Part shown: positions 1 to 6,035 of the stretch, piece after piece
How positions within the stretch are numbered: position 1 is the stretch's first letter
How the letters are laid out: every line of letters begins with the position of its first letter
From: an uncultured Clostridia bacterium
Lineage (GTDB): Bacteria > Bacillota > Clostridia > TANB77 > CAG-508
DNA: 9,443 nucleotides
Direction of reading: 5' to 3'
NCBI GenBank assembly: GCA_948919095.1
Contig: CAQYCU010000054.1
Location: 1-9,443 of the forward strand
Notes under the pieces: generated by a model
Told to the model about the DNA's origin: nothing
Database searches by the model: none
The model's input: only the letters and a program-made list of their open reading frames with translations
Position numbers and translations under genes: made by a program

Positions 1-2
1 TA

Positions 3-389
3 TCAAGTATTTGCTATGCTATCATTGATGAATTATCAAAAACACCTAACTATCCAATAAAAAAATGTCAAAATTGTGGAATGTACTTTATTCCAACATC
101 AAAAGTAGATGAAATTTATTGCGACTATCCAAAAGAAAACTCAAAATCTTGTAGAGATTTAGGTGCTTTTCAATCTTATACTGAAAGATTAAAGCAAAAT
201 AAGGCTATGGGCGAATACAGAAAAACTTATCAACAAAAATTTATGCAAGTTAGAAAAAATAAGGAAAATAAAGAACTGTCTAAAGATTTTGAATCTTGGA
301 AAAAAAAGGCTAAAGAAAAAATTAATCTTATGAAAAAAGGCAAACTTACTGAAAATGAAGTTTACGATTGGATTTTGAAGAATAAATAA
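3..389 (+). CDS. DUF6076-type Cys4 zinc-binding protein, 5' end missing
   Basis: The reading frame is open from the first complete codon at position 3, so the start lies outside the window; the Met at 81 is internal because the conserved part begins before it. In the 128 visible residues there are four cysteines (about residues 22, 25, 40 and 50) spaced CX2C-X14-CX9-C, with a 'KCQNCGMYFIP' knuckle and a 'YC...SCRDLGA' second half, as in a treble-clef or ribbon-like zinc site. A Lys/Glu-rich helical tail follows, ending 'ENEVYDWILKNK'. This matches my memory of the C-terminal part of DUF6076 proteins, which are common in gut Firmicutes and their mobile elements and have no established function. 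It is the only plus-strand gene and converges on the ABC exporter genes. I am fairly sure of the family and do not assign a role. Confidence 0.7.
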   Translation, partial: SSICYAIIDELSKTPNYPIKKCQNCGMYFIPTSKVDEIYCDYPKENSKSCRDLGAFQSYTERLKQNKAMGEYRKTYQQKFMQVRKNKENKELSKDFESWKKKAKEKINLMKKGKLTENEVYDWILKNK

Positions 390-390
390 A

Positions 391-430
391 AATATGCTTA
401 CTATTATTTCTGTATAATAGTAGGCATATT
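391..430. terminator. Bidirectional intrinsic terminator between convergent genes
   Basis: Arms at 391-406 and 415-430 pair over 16 positions with one G-T style mismatch around an 8-nt loop. It begins 1 nt after the stop codon of the plus-strand Cys4 gene and ends 5 nt before the stop codon of the minus-strand ABC gene. Read on the minus strand the hairpin runs into a T-rich tract (complement of 381-390), so it should work best for the ABC operon. The plus-strand side has only a short T stretch. Confidence 0.8.
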
Positions 431-435
431 CTATA

Positions 436-2103
436 TTAAATTTTGTTGCTTTTCATCTGTACTACTTTACCATCTTCAACTCTTAAAACTTTGTCAACAT
501 TTTCAATTGTTGTAGGTCTATGTGCAATAATAATAACAGTTGAATCTTTTGACAAATTATCTATGACTTTCTTTAATTGAATTTCACTTTCAACATCAAT
601 ATTTGATGTTGGTTCATCAAATATATATACACTTGTTTCTTTTGCAATTGCACGAGCAAAAGCTAGTAATTGTTTTTCACCTTTTGAAAATATATTATCT
701 TTTACTTTTTCATATATACCATCTTCAAAAGTTTTGACTTTATCATACAACTGAACTTCTTTTAATATATCAATTATTTTTTCATCTGAAATTGCATTAT
801 TTTCATTTATTGTAATATTTCTTTTTATTGTATCATCAAATATATATGGATTTTGTTGTATAAATGATACATTTTTTCTTATGCTTTCTAATGAAATATC
901 ATCCATATTTTTCCCATCAAATAATATGTTTCCAGAATTTACTTTATAAAATCCTAAAATTAAATTTATAATTGTTGTTTTTCCTGCTCCTGTTTCTCCT
1001 ACTAATGCAACTTTCTCGCCTTTATTAATTGCAAATGTTACATTATTTAAAACTTGTTTACCTTCTGTATACGAAAAATTAACACTTTTAAAACTTATAT
1101 TTCCTTCTAATTTTTCTGTACTTTCTCCTTTGTAAATATTCTCTATATTTTCTTTTTTTTGTAATAAATTATCTATTCTTTTTATTGAAACTTTTCCTTG
1201 TTGTAAATTTTCATAGTGGTATAAAATATGAGCTAATGGCTCAAAAAATTTATCTATATAACTTACAACAACATAAATAATTCCAATGTCAATTCCCGCT
1301 ACTTTTCCTTGTATACATAAATATATTATAATTGCAATAATTGAATATTTAGTCATTGATTCCACAGGGTGTAGGGCACTTTGAATTGTAAAATAATTTT
1401 TTGCTATGTCTGTTTCTTCTTTATTATATTTATCTAATTCCTCTTTTCTCTCTTTTTGAATATTAAAAAGATTTATTGTATTTATTCCCGAAAATGTTTC
1501 TCCAAAATAGTTATTTAGTTTTTCAGTATTTTCAATACTTTTTCTATTATAATATTCCATTTTTTTACCTAATTTAAGTAATATAAAAACTAATATTAGA
1601 CTGCATATAATCATTACTAATGCAAAATATATATTTATAAAACACATTACGACAAGAACTACTATTAGAAATATTCCAGCACTTATAAACATTGGTAATA
1701 TTCTTCCTATAAAATCTCCTATATTATTTATGTCTGCAGTCATTCTTGTTATCAATGTAGATATATGCATGTTTGAGAAAGTATCCATATTGAAACTAAT
1801 CACTTTTTTATAAGCTTCTTCTCTAATTTCAGATGTTAATCCTTCTGTATTTTTTGTTAAAGATATATTTTTTATATACTCTAAAAAAGCACAAATTATA
1901 GAAAGAGTAATATATATCGCAACTATAAATAATATTTTACTAGATATTTCATTAAATGATGTTACATTCTCTGCTAAAGAAATGGCTTGTTTTATTATGT
2001 ATGGTAATAAAGTATTAATTAGTGATGTTATTATCATTAATATGATAACGACTAAATATTTACATTTATACTTACTTATAAGATTTTTTATATTAAGCAT
2101 CAT
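436..2103 (-). CDS. ABC exporter half-transporter with catalytic ATP site (heterodimer subunit 2)
   Basis: This is a 555-residue ABC exporter half: six predicted membrane helices in about residues 15-285, then a nucleotide-binding domain (NBD). Walker A is GETGAGKT (369-376), the Q-loop Gln is about 417, Walker B is 'VYIFDEPTS' with catalytic Glu 497, and the H-loop 'IIIAHRP' has His 528, so the Walker side is intact. Its signature is FSKGE (472-476) instead of LSGGQ, and the X-loop before it is about three residues shorter than in the partner. It should therefore supply the ATP-hydrolysing Walker motifs of a heterodimer and the weak signature of the other site. The gene overlaps its partner by 8-11 bp; GGAGG (2107-2111) suits the second ATG (2098-2100) at least as well as the first (2101-2103). 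The substrate is unknown: a drug, lipid or peptide is possible, and no precursor peptide gene is adjacent. Confidence 0.93.
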   Translation of the reverse strand: MMLNIKNLISKYKCKYLVVIILMIITSLINTLLPYIIKQAISLAENVTSFNEISSKILFIVAIYITLSIICAFLEYIKNISLTKNTEGLTSEIREEAYKKVISFNMDTFSNMHISTLITRMTADINNIGDFIGRILPMFISAGIFLIVVLVVMCFINIYFALVMIICSLILVFILLKLGKKMEYYNRKSIENTEKLNNYFGETFSGINTINLFNIQKERKEELDKYNKEETDIAKNYFTIQSALHPVESMTKYSIIAIIIYLCIQGKVAGIDIGIIYVVVSYIDKFFEPLAHILYHYENLQQGKVSIKRIDNLLQKKENIENIYKGESTEKLEGNISFKSVNFSYTEGKQVLNNVTFAINKGEKVALVGETGAGKTTIINLILGFYKVNSGNILFDGKNMDDISLESIRKNVSFIQQNPYIFDDTIKRNITINENNAISDEKIIDILKEVQLYDKVKTFEDGIYEKVKDNIFSKGEKQLLAFARAIAKETSVYIFDEPTSNIDVESEIQLKKVIDNLSKDSTVIIIAHRPTTIENVDKVLRVEDGKVVQMKSNKI

Positions 2104-3760
2104 ACACCTCCTCTTTATCCATTTCTACTAGTGTTTTATTTTCTAATTTATATATTTTATCTGCATTTTTTATATCTTCCATCATGCTTGAAATTATAAC
2201 TAAAGTAGTCTTGTTATTTTTATTGCTTAAGTTTTCTACTACTTTTTTACGTGTATTTATATCTAACCCTGTAAATCCATTATCTATAATTAGTATATTA
2301 GGTTTTTTTATTAAATTTCTTGATAAAATTAGTCTTTGTTTTTGCCCTCCTGAAAGTTTAATTCCATTATCTCCTATCAATGTATTATATTTTTTATCTA
2401 ATTTATCAATTGTATCTAATAATTCAGCTTTTTGGGTTGCATCTTTTATTTCATCTTCATTATAACTTTTATATAACTCTATATTATGTTTTATTGTATT
2501 ATCATATATATAATCATCTTGCATAACATAAGCAAATTTCTCATAAAATGATTTTCTTTCAATATTATTTATATCAATATTATTAAAAGATATTTTTTCA
2601 TTTGGAATTTCATAGAACTTTGCTAATATGTTTGCTAACGTTGTTTTTCCAGAACCAGTTTTCCCTAATATTCCAATAAAACTGCCAGATGGTATGTTTA
2701 AATTTATATTTTCTAATATATTTTCTTTTTCGCCTTTATATTTAAAGTTTAAGTCAACTATGTTTATATCAGTATTTTCTGGCATTTTAATATTACCATT
2801 TGTATTTATATCTATATCATATAAAAACTGAATCCTTTTATATATTATTTTTAACATATTTGCTTTTGCAACTAAAAATCCAGCATATAAATAGTCCTTC
2901 ATAACTTTTTGAATTATTGAATTAAAAGCAACAAATGCACCTATTGTAATATTTCCATTTACTACAAAATACAATCCCAATATACAAGAAATTGAAAATC
3001 CAAGTCCTTGAAAAAATGTTACTATTGAATTTATGCTTGATGTTATTTTATTGTACTCAATATTTTTATTTTTTAGATTACTATTTATTTCATTAAATTG
3101 CTTTAATGTTTCTTCCTCTGTAACATATGATTTTATTACACTAAACCCACAAAAACTGTCATTTATTTGTTTAGAAAGTTTTGCTTCTTCTTCTTTTTTC
3201 TCATATAGCAATTTTTGAGCTTTAGCATTTTGTTTAAATATAAAATATATAAACATTGGAAATGTTATAAATACAGCTATTGATAATATCAAATCAACAT
3301 ATTTAACTGCAATAATAAAACCAACAACAGTATATGATATTAACCTTACTAGTTCAATTGCTCCATGACTCATTATTGACCACGTTTCTGAAATATCATT
3401 GATTATATATGATACAAATTTTCCTTTATCTGTTTTCTCAAAAAATTCCATTTGTGCTTTTTCCAATTTTTGTAATATGCTATTTAAAATCCCTTGTTTT
3501 ACTTTTCTTCCAGTTGGAAACAAAATTCTTCTATATATAAAGTTTGTAATATATTGACCTAATAATGTAATAATCAAATATATTATATTTTTTTTGATTT
3601 CAAAGTCTATTTTCCATAAATTATTTATTATTAAATCTAGTATTTTTCCAAATATAACTGGTTCTAATAAAGCTAAAGTTATATTTGCTAAATATATAAT
3701 TAAAAATATTATATATTCAATTTTATATTTCTTTAATTGTTCTAAAATTAATTTATGCAT
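2093..3760 (-). CDS. ABC exporter half-transporter with degenerate ATP site (heterodimer subunit 1)
   Basis: This is the first gene of the exporter pair: 555 residues, with six predicted membrane helices in about residues 15-290 and an NBD after about 330. Walker A GKTGSGKT (366-373), Q-loop Gln 414, X-loop 'TLIGDNG' and a perfect LSGGQ signature (469-473) are present. Walker B reads 'ILIIDNGFTGLD', so Asn 494 stands where catalytic Glu is expected, and the H-loop reads 'TTLVIISSMM', with Ser 525 in the switch-His position. This is the known division of labour in heterodimeric exporters such as TM287/288, LmrCD and BmrCD: this subunit lends its good signature to the partner's good Walker site. 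GGAG at 3768-3771 lies 7 nt before the ATG. Both halves have equal length and are probably cotranscribed and assembled one-to-one in the cytoplasmic membrane. The transported substrate cannot be inferred. Confidence 0.93.
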   Translation of the reverse strand: MHKLILEQLKKYKIEYIIFLIIYLANITLALLEPVIFGKILDLIINNLWKIDFEIKKNIIYLIITLLGQYITNFIYRRILFPTGRKVKQGILNSILQKLEKAQMEFFEKTDKGKFVSYIINDISETWSIMSHGAIELVRLISYTVVGFIIAVKYVDLILSIAVFITFPMFIYFIFKQNAKAQKLLYEKKEEEAKLSKQINDSFCGFSVIKSYVTEEETLKQFNEINSNLKNKNIEYNKITSSINSIVTFFQGLGFSISCILGLYFVVNGNITIGAFVAFNSIIQKVMKDYLYAGFLVAKANMLKIIYKRIQFLYDIDINTNGNIKMPENTDINIVDLNFKYKGEKENILENINLNIPSGSFIGILGKTGSGKTTLANILAKFYEIPNEKISFNNIDINNIERKSFYEKFAYVMQDDYIYDNTIKHNIELYKSYNEDEIKDATQKAELLDTIDKLDKKYNTLIGDNGIKLSGGQKQRLILSRNLIKKPNILIIDNGFTGLDINTRKKVVENLSNKNNKTTLVIISSMMEDIKNADKIYKLENKTLVEMDKEEVYDA

Positions 3761-3793
3761 TTTGTTTCTCCATTCCTTTATAAATACGACTTT

Positions 3794-3822
3794 ATTCTAG
3801 CATAATCATCTCTATTTTACAA
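3794..3822 (-). promoter_or_regulatory. Candidate promoter of the ABC exporter operon
   Basis: On the minus strand TTGTAA (3817-3822) and TAGAAT (3794-3799) are separated by 17 nt, and TG one base before the -10 makes it an extended -10 promoter. It sits between the relaxase stop codon and the first ABC gene, about 34 nt before its ATG. I see no terminator between relaxase and exporter, so read-through from mob is also possible. Confidence 0.5.
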
Positions 3823-3843
3823 TAACTGATCTTCTATTTTTAA

Positions 3844-5031
3844 TTATAATTCCATTTCAATTTCTTTTTCTCTTTCCTCGTGTTTAAGTTGTTTTTCTGC
3901 ATCTAAAAAAGTATTTGTTTCTTTTTGAAAATCTCTAACTAAATTATCTTCTGCTCCCATATCAAACTTTTTGCAAATCCAATGTATGAATTTTTCAATA
4001 GTTTCGTGAAACTTGTCTATAATTCTATAAAGTTTGCTATTTTCTTTTTCTAAACTTTTAATTTTACTTTTATATTTCCATTCTACTGCAAATTCTTTTT
4101 GCTTATATTCATCCTTAATTCGTTCTACTTCATTGCGTAAATTAGCATTATCACTCATTATTCTGTCTCTTTCTTTTTGATACTTTTCTGCTTCTTCTAT
4201 AACTTTTGTTTGCCTTGATAATTCCTTATGCAAATCCATATTATCTTGATATAAATTTTGGATTAAGTCATCTTTTGGTTTTATGATTTCTTCCAAAATT
4301 TTTTCATCTCTTTTCTTTGATAATCTGTTAATATTAATATCGGCAATATTAGGAACATCTGGTAATTCTAATTTCATATTTTTTAGAGTTTCTTTCGTTT
4401 GTTCATAATTTGTTATATTTTTATATTCTTTTAATGTATAATGAACTCTGTCTGTTTCTTCTTTTGGTAAACCTCTTTGTAATTCAAACCCATTTGACAC
4501 CATATATTCAAAAAAAGCATTTTGTAGTTGTCTATAACTATCTTTTGCTTTCCAAAATTCACTACAAGCTAATTTATCAATAGGATTTCCTTTTTTATCT
4601 ACTGTATGAACAACAGGTAAAAAAAGTAAGTGCATATGAGGAGATTTCTCATCATAATGCACTTTTGCAGATAAAATATACTTTTCACCTAAATCTTTAT
4701 ATTCACAAACAAATTTATATGCAGTAGCAAAATATCTCTTTGTTTCTTCTTCTCCTATTCTTTTGAAAAAGTCATTATCTGATGTAATCATATATTCACA
4801 AGCTATATTACTTACTGTTTTTATTTGTCCTTTCAAATCATATTTCTTTAAAATTTTATCAAATTCTTTCACATAATTAAATTCTGGATCTTTTAATGAA
4901 TAATTTAGATGTGATTTTGTCCTATCTATATCTTTATTTGAATAATTTTTATTTTTTCTCTCATTATGACGATATACTGCCATTAAATTTTCTCTTTTGT
5001 ATTTTGCATTTCTTATTATTGCATAACTCAT
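3844..5031 (-). CDS. mobV: MobV-family relaxase (Mob_Pre, plasmid recombination/mobilization protein)
   Basis: This 395-residue protein is predicted to nick oriT and pilot single-stranded DNA during mobilization. Motif I, 'YRHNERKNKNYSNKDID', and the following 'NY' at 43-44 are typical of MobV. His 22 is at the same position as the His nucleophile of pMV158 MobM, which also begins MSY and has HNER at 22-25. Motif III, 'HYDEKSPHMHL', supplies the metal-binding residues His 125, Glu 128, His 132 and His 134. From about residue 235 to the end the protein is charged and predicted coiled coil, fitting the dimerization or membrane-association half of the family. The length is within the usual MobV range and nothing looks broken. 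An AAGGAGGT-type site (5041-5048) precedes the ATG. A matching oriT lies directly upstream, which makes the assignment very firm. No type IV secretion genes are visible, so transfer would need a helper element. Confidence 0.95.
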   Translation of the reverse strand: MSYAIIRNAKYKRENLMAVYRHNERKNKNYSNKDIDRTKSHLNYSLKDPEFNYVKEFDKILKKYDLKGQIKTVSNIACEYMITSDNDFFKRIGEEETKRYFATAYKFVCEYKDLGEKYILSAKVHYDEKSPHMHLLFLPVVHTVDKKGNPIDKLACSEFWKAKDSYRQLQNAFFEYMVSNGFELQRGLPKEETDRVHYTLKEYKNITNYEQTKETLKNMKLELPDVPNIADININRLSKKRDEKILEEIIKPKDDLIQNLYQDNMDLHKELSRQTKVIEEAEKYQKERDRIMSDNANLRNEVERIKDEYKQKEFAVEWKYKSKIKSLEKENSKLYRIIDKFHETIEKFIHWICKKFDMGAEDNLVRDFQKETNTFLDAEKQLKHEEREKEIEMEL

Positions 5032-5104
5032 TTTAACATAACCTCCTTGCTTGGCTCTTGATTAAATACCATAAGCCAATAAAATTTTTCTTCTTTTTAG
5101 CTAG

Positions 5105-5165
5105 GTATTGTAAACACACTACAACACTTTTTTAACGCTATCGCTAAAAGTGTTATGTGTGGCAG
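5105..5165 (-). other. Predicted origin of transfer (oriT) of pMV158/MobV type
   Basis: On the minus strand, which is the relaxase-coding strand, an imperfect inverted repeat has arms at 5146-5161 and 5115-5131 (16 and 17 nt, alike except for one mismatch and one extra base) around a 14-nt loop. At the base of the second arm is TAGTGTG followed by TTTACAAT. The experimentally known MobM nick in pMV158 lies in TAGTGTG/TTAT at the same place relative to its inverted repeat. The predicted nick is therefore on the minus strand between 5115 and 5114, 83 nt upstream of the relaxase start. Position and strand agree with the adjacent MobV gene. Confidence 0.8.
5107..5135 (-). promoter_or_regulatory. 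Candidate relaxase promoter overlapping the oriT nick
   Basis: On the minus strand TTAAAA (5130-5135) and TACAAT (5107-5112) are 17 nt apart. The -10 starts two bases past the predicted nick, so the -35/-10 span covers one arm of the oriT repeat. In pMV158 the mobM promoter also overlaps oriT and MobM represses its own gene, so the same autoregulation is likely here. The -35 is weak (4 of 6 matches). Confidence 0.45.
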
Positions 5166-5184
5166 GGAAAAATTTATTTTTCCC
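5165..5184. repeat. Perfect 8-bp inverted repeat next to oriT
   Basis: GGGAAAAA (5165-5172) and its exact complement (5177-5184) enclose a 4-nt loop. It adjoins the oriT repeat and is followed by a C-rich block (5182-5192). It could be an accessory part of the transfer origin or a fold of the displaced strand; no function is shown. Confidence 0.5.
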
Positions 5185-5196
5185 CACACCCCTTTT

Positions 5197-5224
5197 CCTA
5201 AAAAATATCTGTATATTTTTTAGG
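5197..5224. repeat. Perfect 12-bp inverted repeat in the mob upstream region
   Basis: Arms 5197-5208 and 5213-5224 are exact complements around a CTGT loop. The outer CCTAAAAAA/TTTTTTAGG part gives a terminator-like outline in both directions, although the T run lies inside the stem. It could insulate mob from rep transcription or form a DNA hairpin during single-strand transfer. Confidence 0.55.
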
Positions 5225-5259
5225 TTTAGTTAAAATTGCTATTCTCAACTTTAACTAAA
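5225..5259. repeat. 10-bp inverted repeat between rep terminator and mob
   Basis: TTTAGTTAAA (5225-5234) and TTTAACTAAA (5250-5259) are exact complements with a 15-nt spacer. It directly abuts the hairpin at 5197-5224 on one side and the rep terminator on the other. It may be a protein-binding operator or part of the structured transfer region; this is inference only. Confidence 0.4.
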
Positions 5260-5303
5260 AAATCAGCTATCAAAGTAGTCTACCTACTCTAATAGCTGAT
5301 TTT
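5257..5303 (-). terminator. Intrinsic terminator after the replication-type gene
   Basis: Arms 5259-5270 and 5292-5303 are exact 12-nt complements, with an inner 5-bp stem (5274-5278 with 5284-5288). On the minus strand the stem ends in a run of six T (complement of 5257-5262). It starts about 20 nt after the stop codon of the 5324-5830 gene, so that gene and the relaxase are separate transcription units. Confidence 0.75.
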
Positions 5304-5304
5304 C

Positions 5305-5352
5305 TATATGCAAATGTCATAGCTTATACTAGCATATCTGCATTTGCATATA
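5305..5352. repeat. 12-bp inverted repeat spanning the end of the replication-type gene
   Basis: Arms 5305-5316 and 5341-5352 are exact complements (core ATGCAAATG / CATTTGCAT) with a 24-nt spacer that contains the stop codon at 5324-5326. One arm is coding, for the C-terminal 'YANAD', and the other is just past the stop. It may be a second fold upstream of the terminator or a protein-binding site. Confidence 0.4.
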
Positions 5353-5830
5353 ATTTAGTAAAGTCATAGTTTGTATAATCTCTTTGTTCAAAGTTAGCTC
5401 TTGACTTTTTATAAGCTTGTCTTGTGCTATTACATTTATTTATATTTTTATTATTATATTTATTATCCTTAAACTTTTCTTCAATAGGGGTATTGAAGTT
5501 TTGTTGGAGGGAGTATTTAACTTTTGTTAAATAGGTATTTTTATTTATTGGAATCAGTTTTCTCATTTCTACTTGTTTACTATTTTTTTTTTTATAGATT
5601 AACTCAATATCAATATACTTTTTATCTTTTAATGAATTTACTAATTTTGATACTTGGGTTATTGATATATCTAGTAACCCACTTATAGTTTTGTTTATTA
5701 AATAGCAATAATTATTTTCTTTGCTTAAATATAAAATTATTGCATATATTATTTTTTCTTTATCACTTAATTTTTCATCTGTTAATATTTCTATTGGAAT
5801 CCATAACCCTTTTAAATTCAAGTTAGACAT
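5324..5830 (-). CDS. Small winged-helix replication-initiator-like protein of a mobile element
   Basis: The protein has 168 residues. It opens with 'LKGLWIPIEIL', then 'LSDKEKIIYAIILYLSKEN', then an HTH 'TISGLLDISITQVSKLVNSLKDKKYI' (about residues 47-74), followed by a wing-like strand pair. This order is what I know from HTH proteins annotated as RepA-like or replisome-organizer-like in Firmicute plasmids and mobilizable elements. After an Asn/Lys-rich linker the C-terminus 'FEQRDYTNYDFTKLYAN' resembles the tail motif of those proteins. It is shorter than many relatives, so it may be a reduced form or a regulator rather than a full initiator. The start has an AAGGTGAGGGA site just upstream. 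It faces the same way as the relaxase, separated by oriT and a terminator. Role in replication or element control is inferred from family and context. Confidence 0.7.
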   Translation of the reverse strand: MSNLNLKGLWIPIEILTDEKLSDKEKIIYAIILYLSKENNYCYLINKTISGLLDISITQVSKLVNSLKDKKYIDIELIYKKKNSKQVEMRKLIPINKNTYLTKVKYSLQQNFNTPIEEKFKDNKYNNKNINKCNSTRQAYKKSRANFEQRDYTNYDFTKLYANADMLV

Positions 5831-5892
5831 TCCCTCACCTTCTTTCGTTTATTCGCTTTATTTTTAACTTTTAGCCGTTTTAAATTGCTTTT

Positions 5893-5921
5893 AGTATAAT
5901 TTTATATTTTTTAAATGTAGA
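5893..5921 (-). promoter_or_regulatory. Candidate promoter of the replication-type gene
   Basis: On the minus strand TCTACA (5916-5921) and TATACT (5893-5898) are separated by 17 nt, about 63 nt before the ATG. Both hexamers are partial matches, so this is a moderate call based mainly on spacing and place. Confidence 0.4.
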
Positions 5922-5940
5922 CTAAAAATTTCCATAAAAA

Positions 5941-5977
5941 TAAGCCTTAGACATATTTCTAAATCTAAAGCTTTTTT
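5941..5977. terminator. Weak terminator-like hairpin between nuclease and rep genes
   Basis: TAAGC-C-TTAGA pairs with TCTAA-A-GCTT (5943-5951 with 5964-5972) with one mismatch and a 12-nt loop. The plus-strand side runs into T6 (5972-5977); on the minus strand it is followed by TTATTTTTA. It could stop transcripts from the upstream nuclease gene that pass the palindromes at 5987-6032. No plus-strand gene precedes it. Confidence 0.4.
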
Positions 5978-5986
5978 CTTTTTAAC

Positions 5987-6032
5987 TTTTTGCGACACTG
6001 TCGCAAAAATTCCAGACGCGTCTGGAATTTTT
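5987..6032 (-). terminator. Two overlapping perfect palindromes after the nuclease gene
   Basis: Palindrome B (6005-6032) is a perfect 28-nt palindrome centred on CAGACGCGTCTG; it begins 3 nt after the nuclease stop codon and, on the minus strand, ends in T5. Palindrome A (5987-6009) is GCGACA-C-TGTCGC flanked by T5 and A5. The A5 at 6005-6009 belongs to both, so the two full hairpins cannot form at once. Both look like intrinsic terminators for the nuclease transcript, but B's core recurs upstream of the same gene (7131-7198), which simple termination does not explain. Confidence 0.75.
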
Positions 6033-6035
6033 ATA

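Noticed and set aside
2184..3800. Several plus-strand open frames of 60-93 codons inside the ABC genes
   Set aside because: They lie opposite strongly conserved ABC domains, have no convincing ribosome binding sites and encode low-complexity hydrophobic strings typical of the complement of A/T-rich coding DNA.
3761..3843. Terminator after the relaxase gene
   Set aside because: Only a short direct repeat of AAAATAGA on the minus strand is seen, with no stable stem and no T run.
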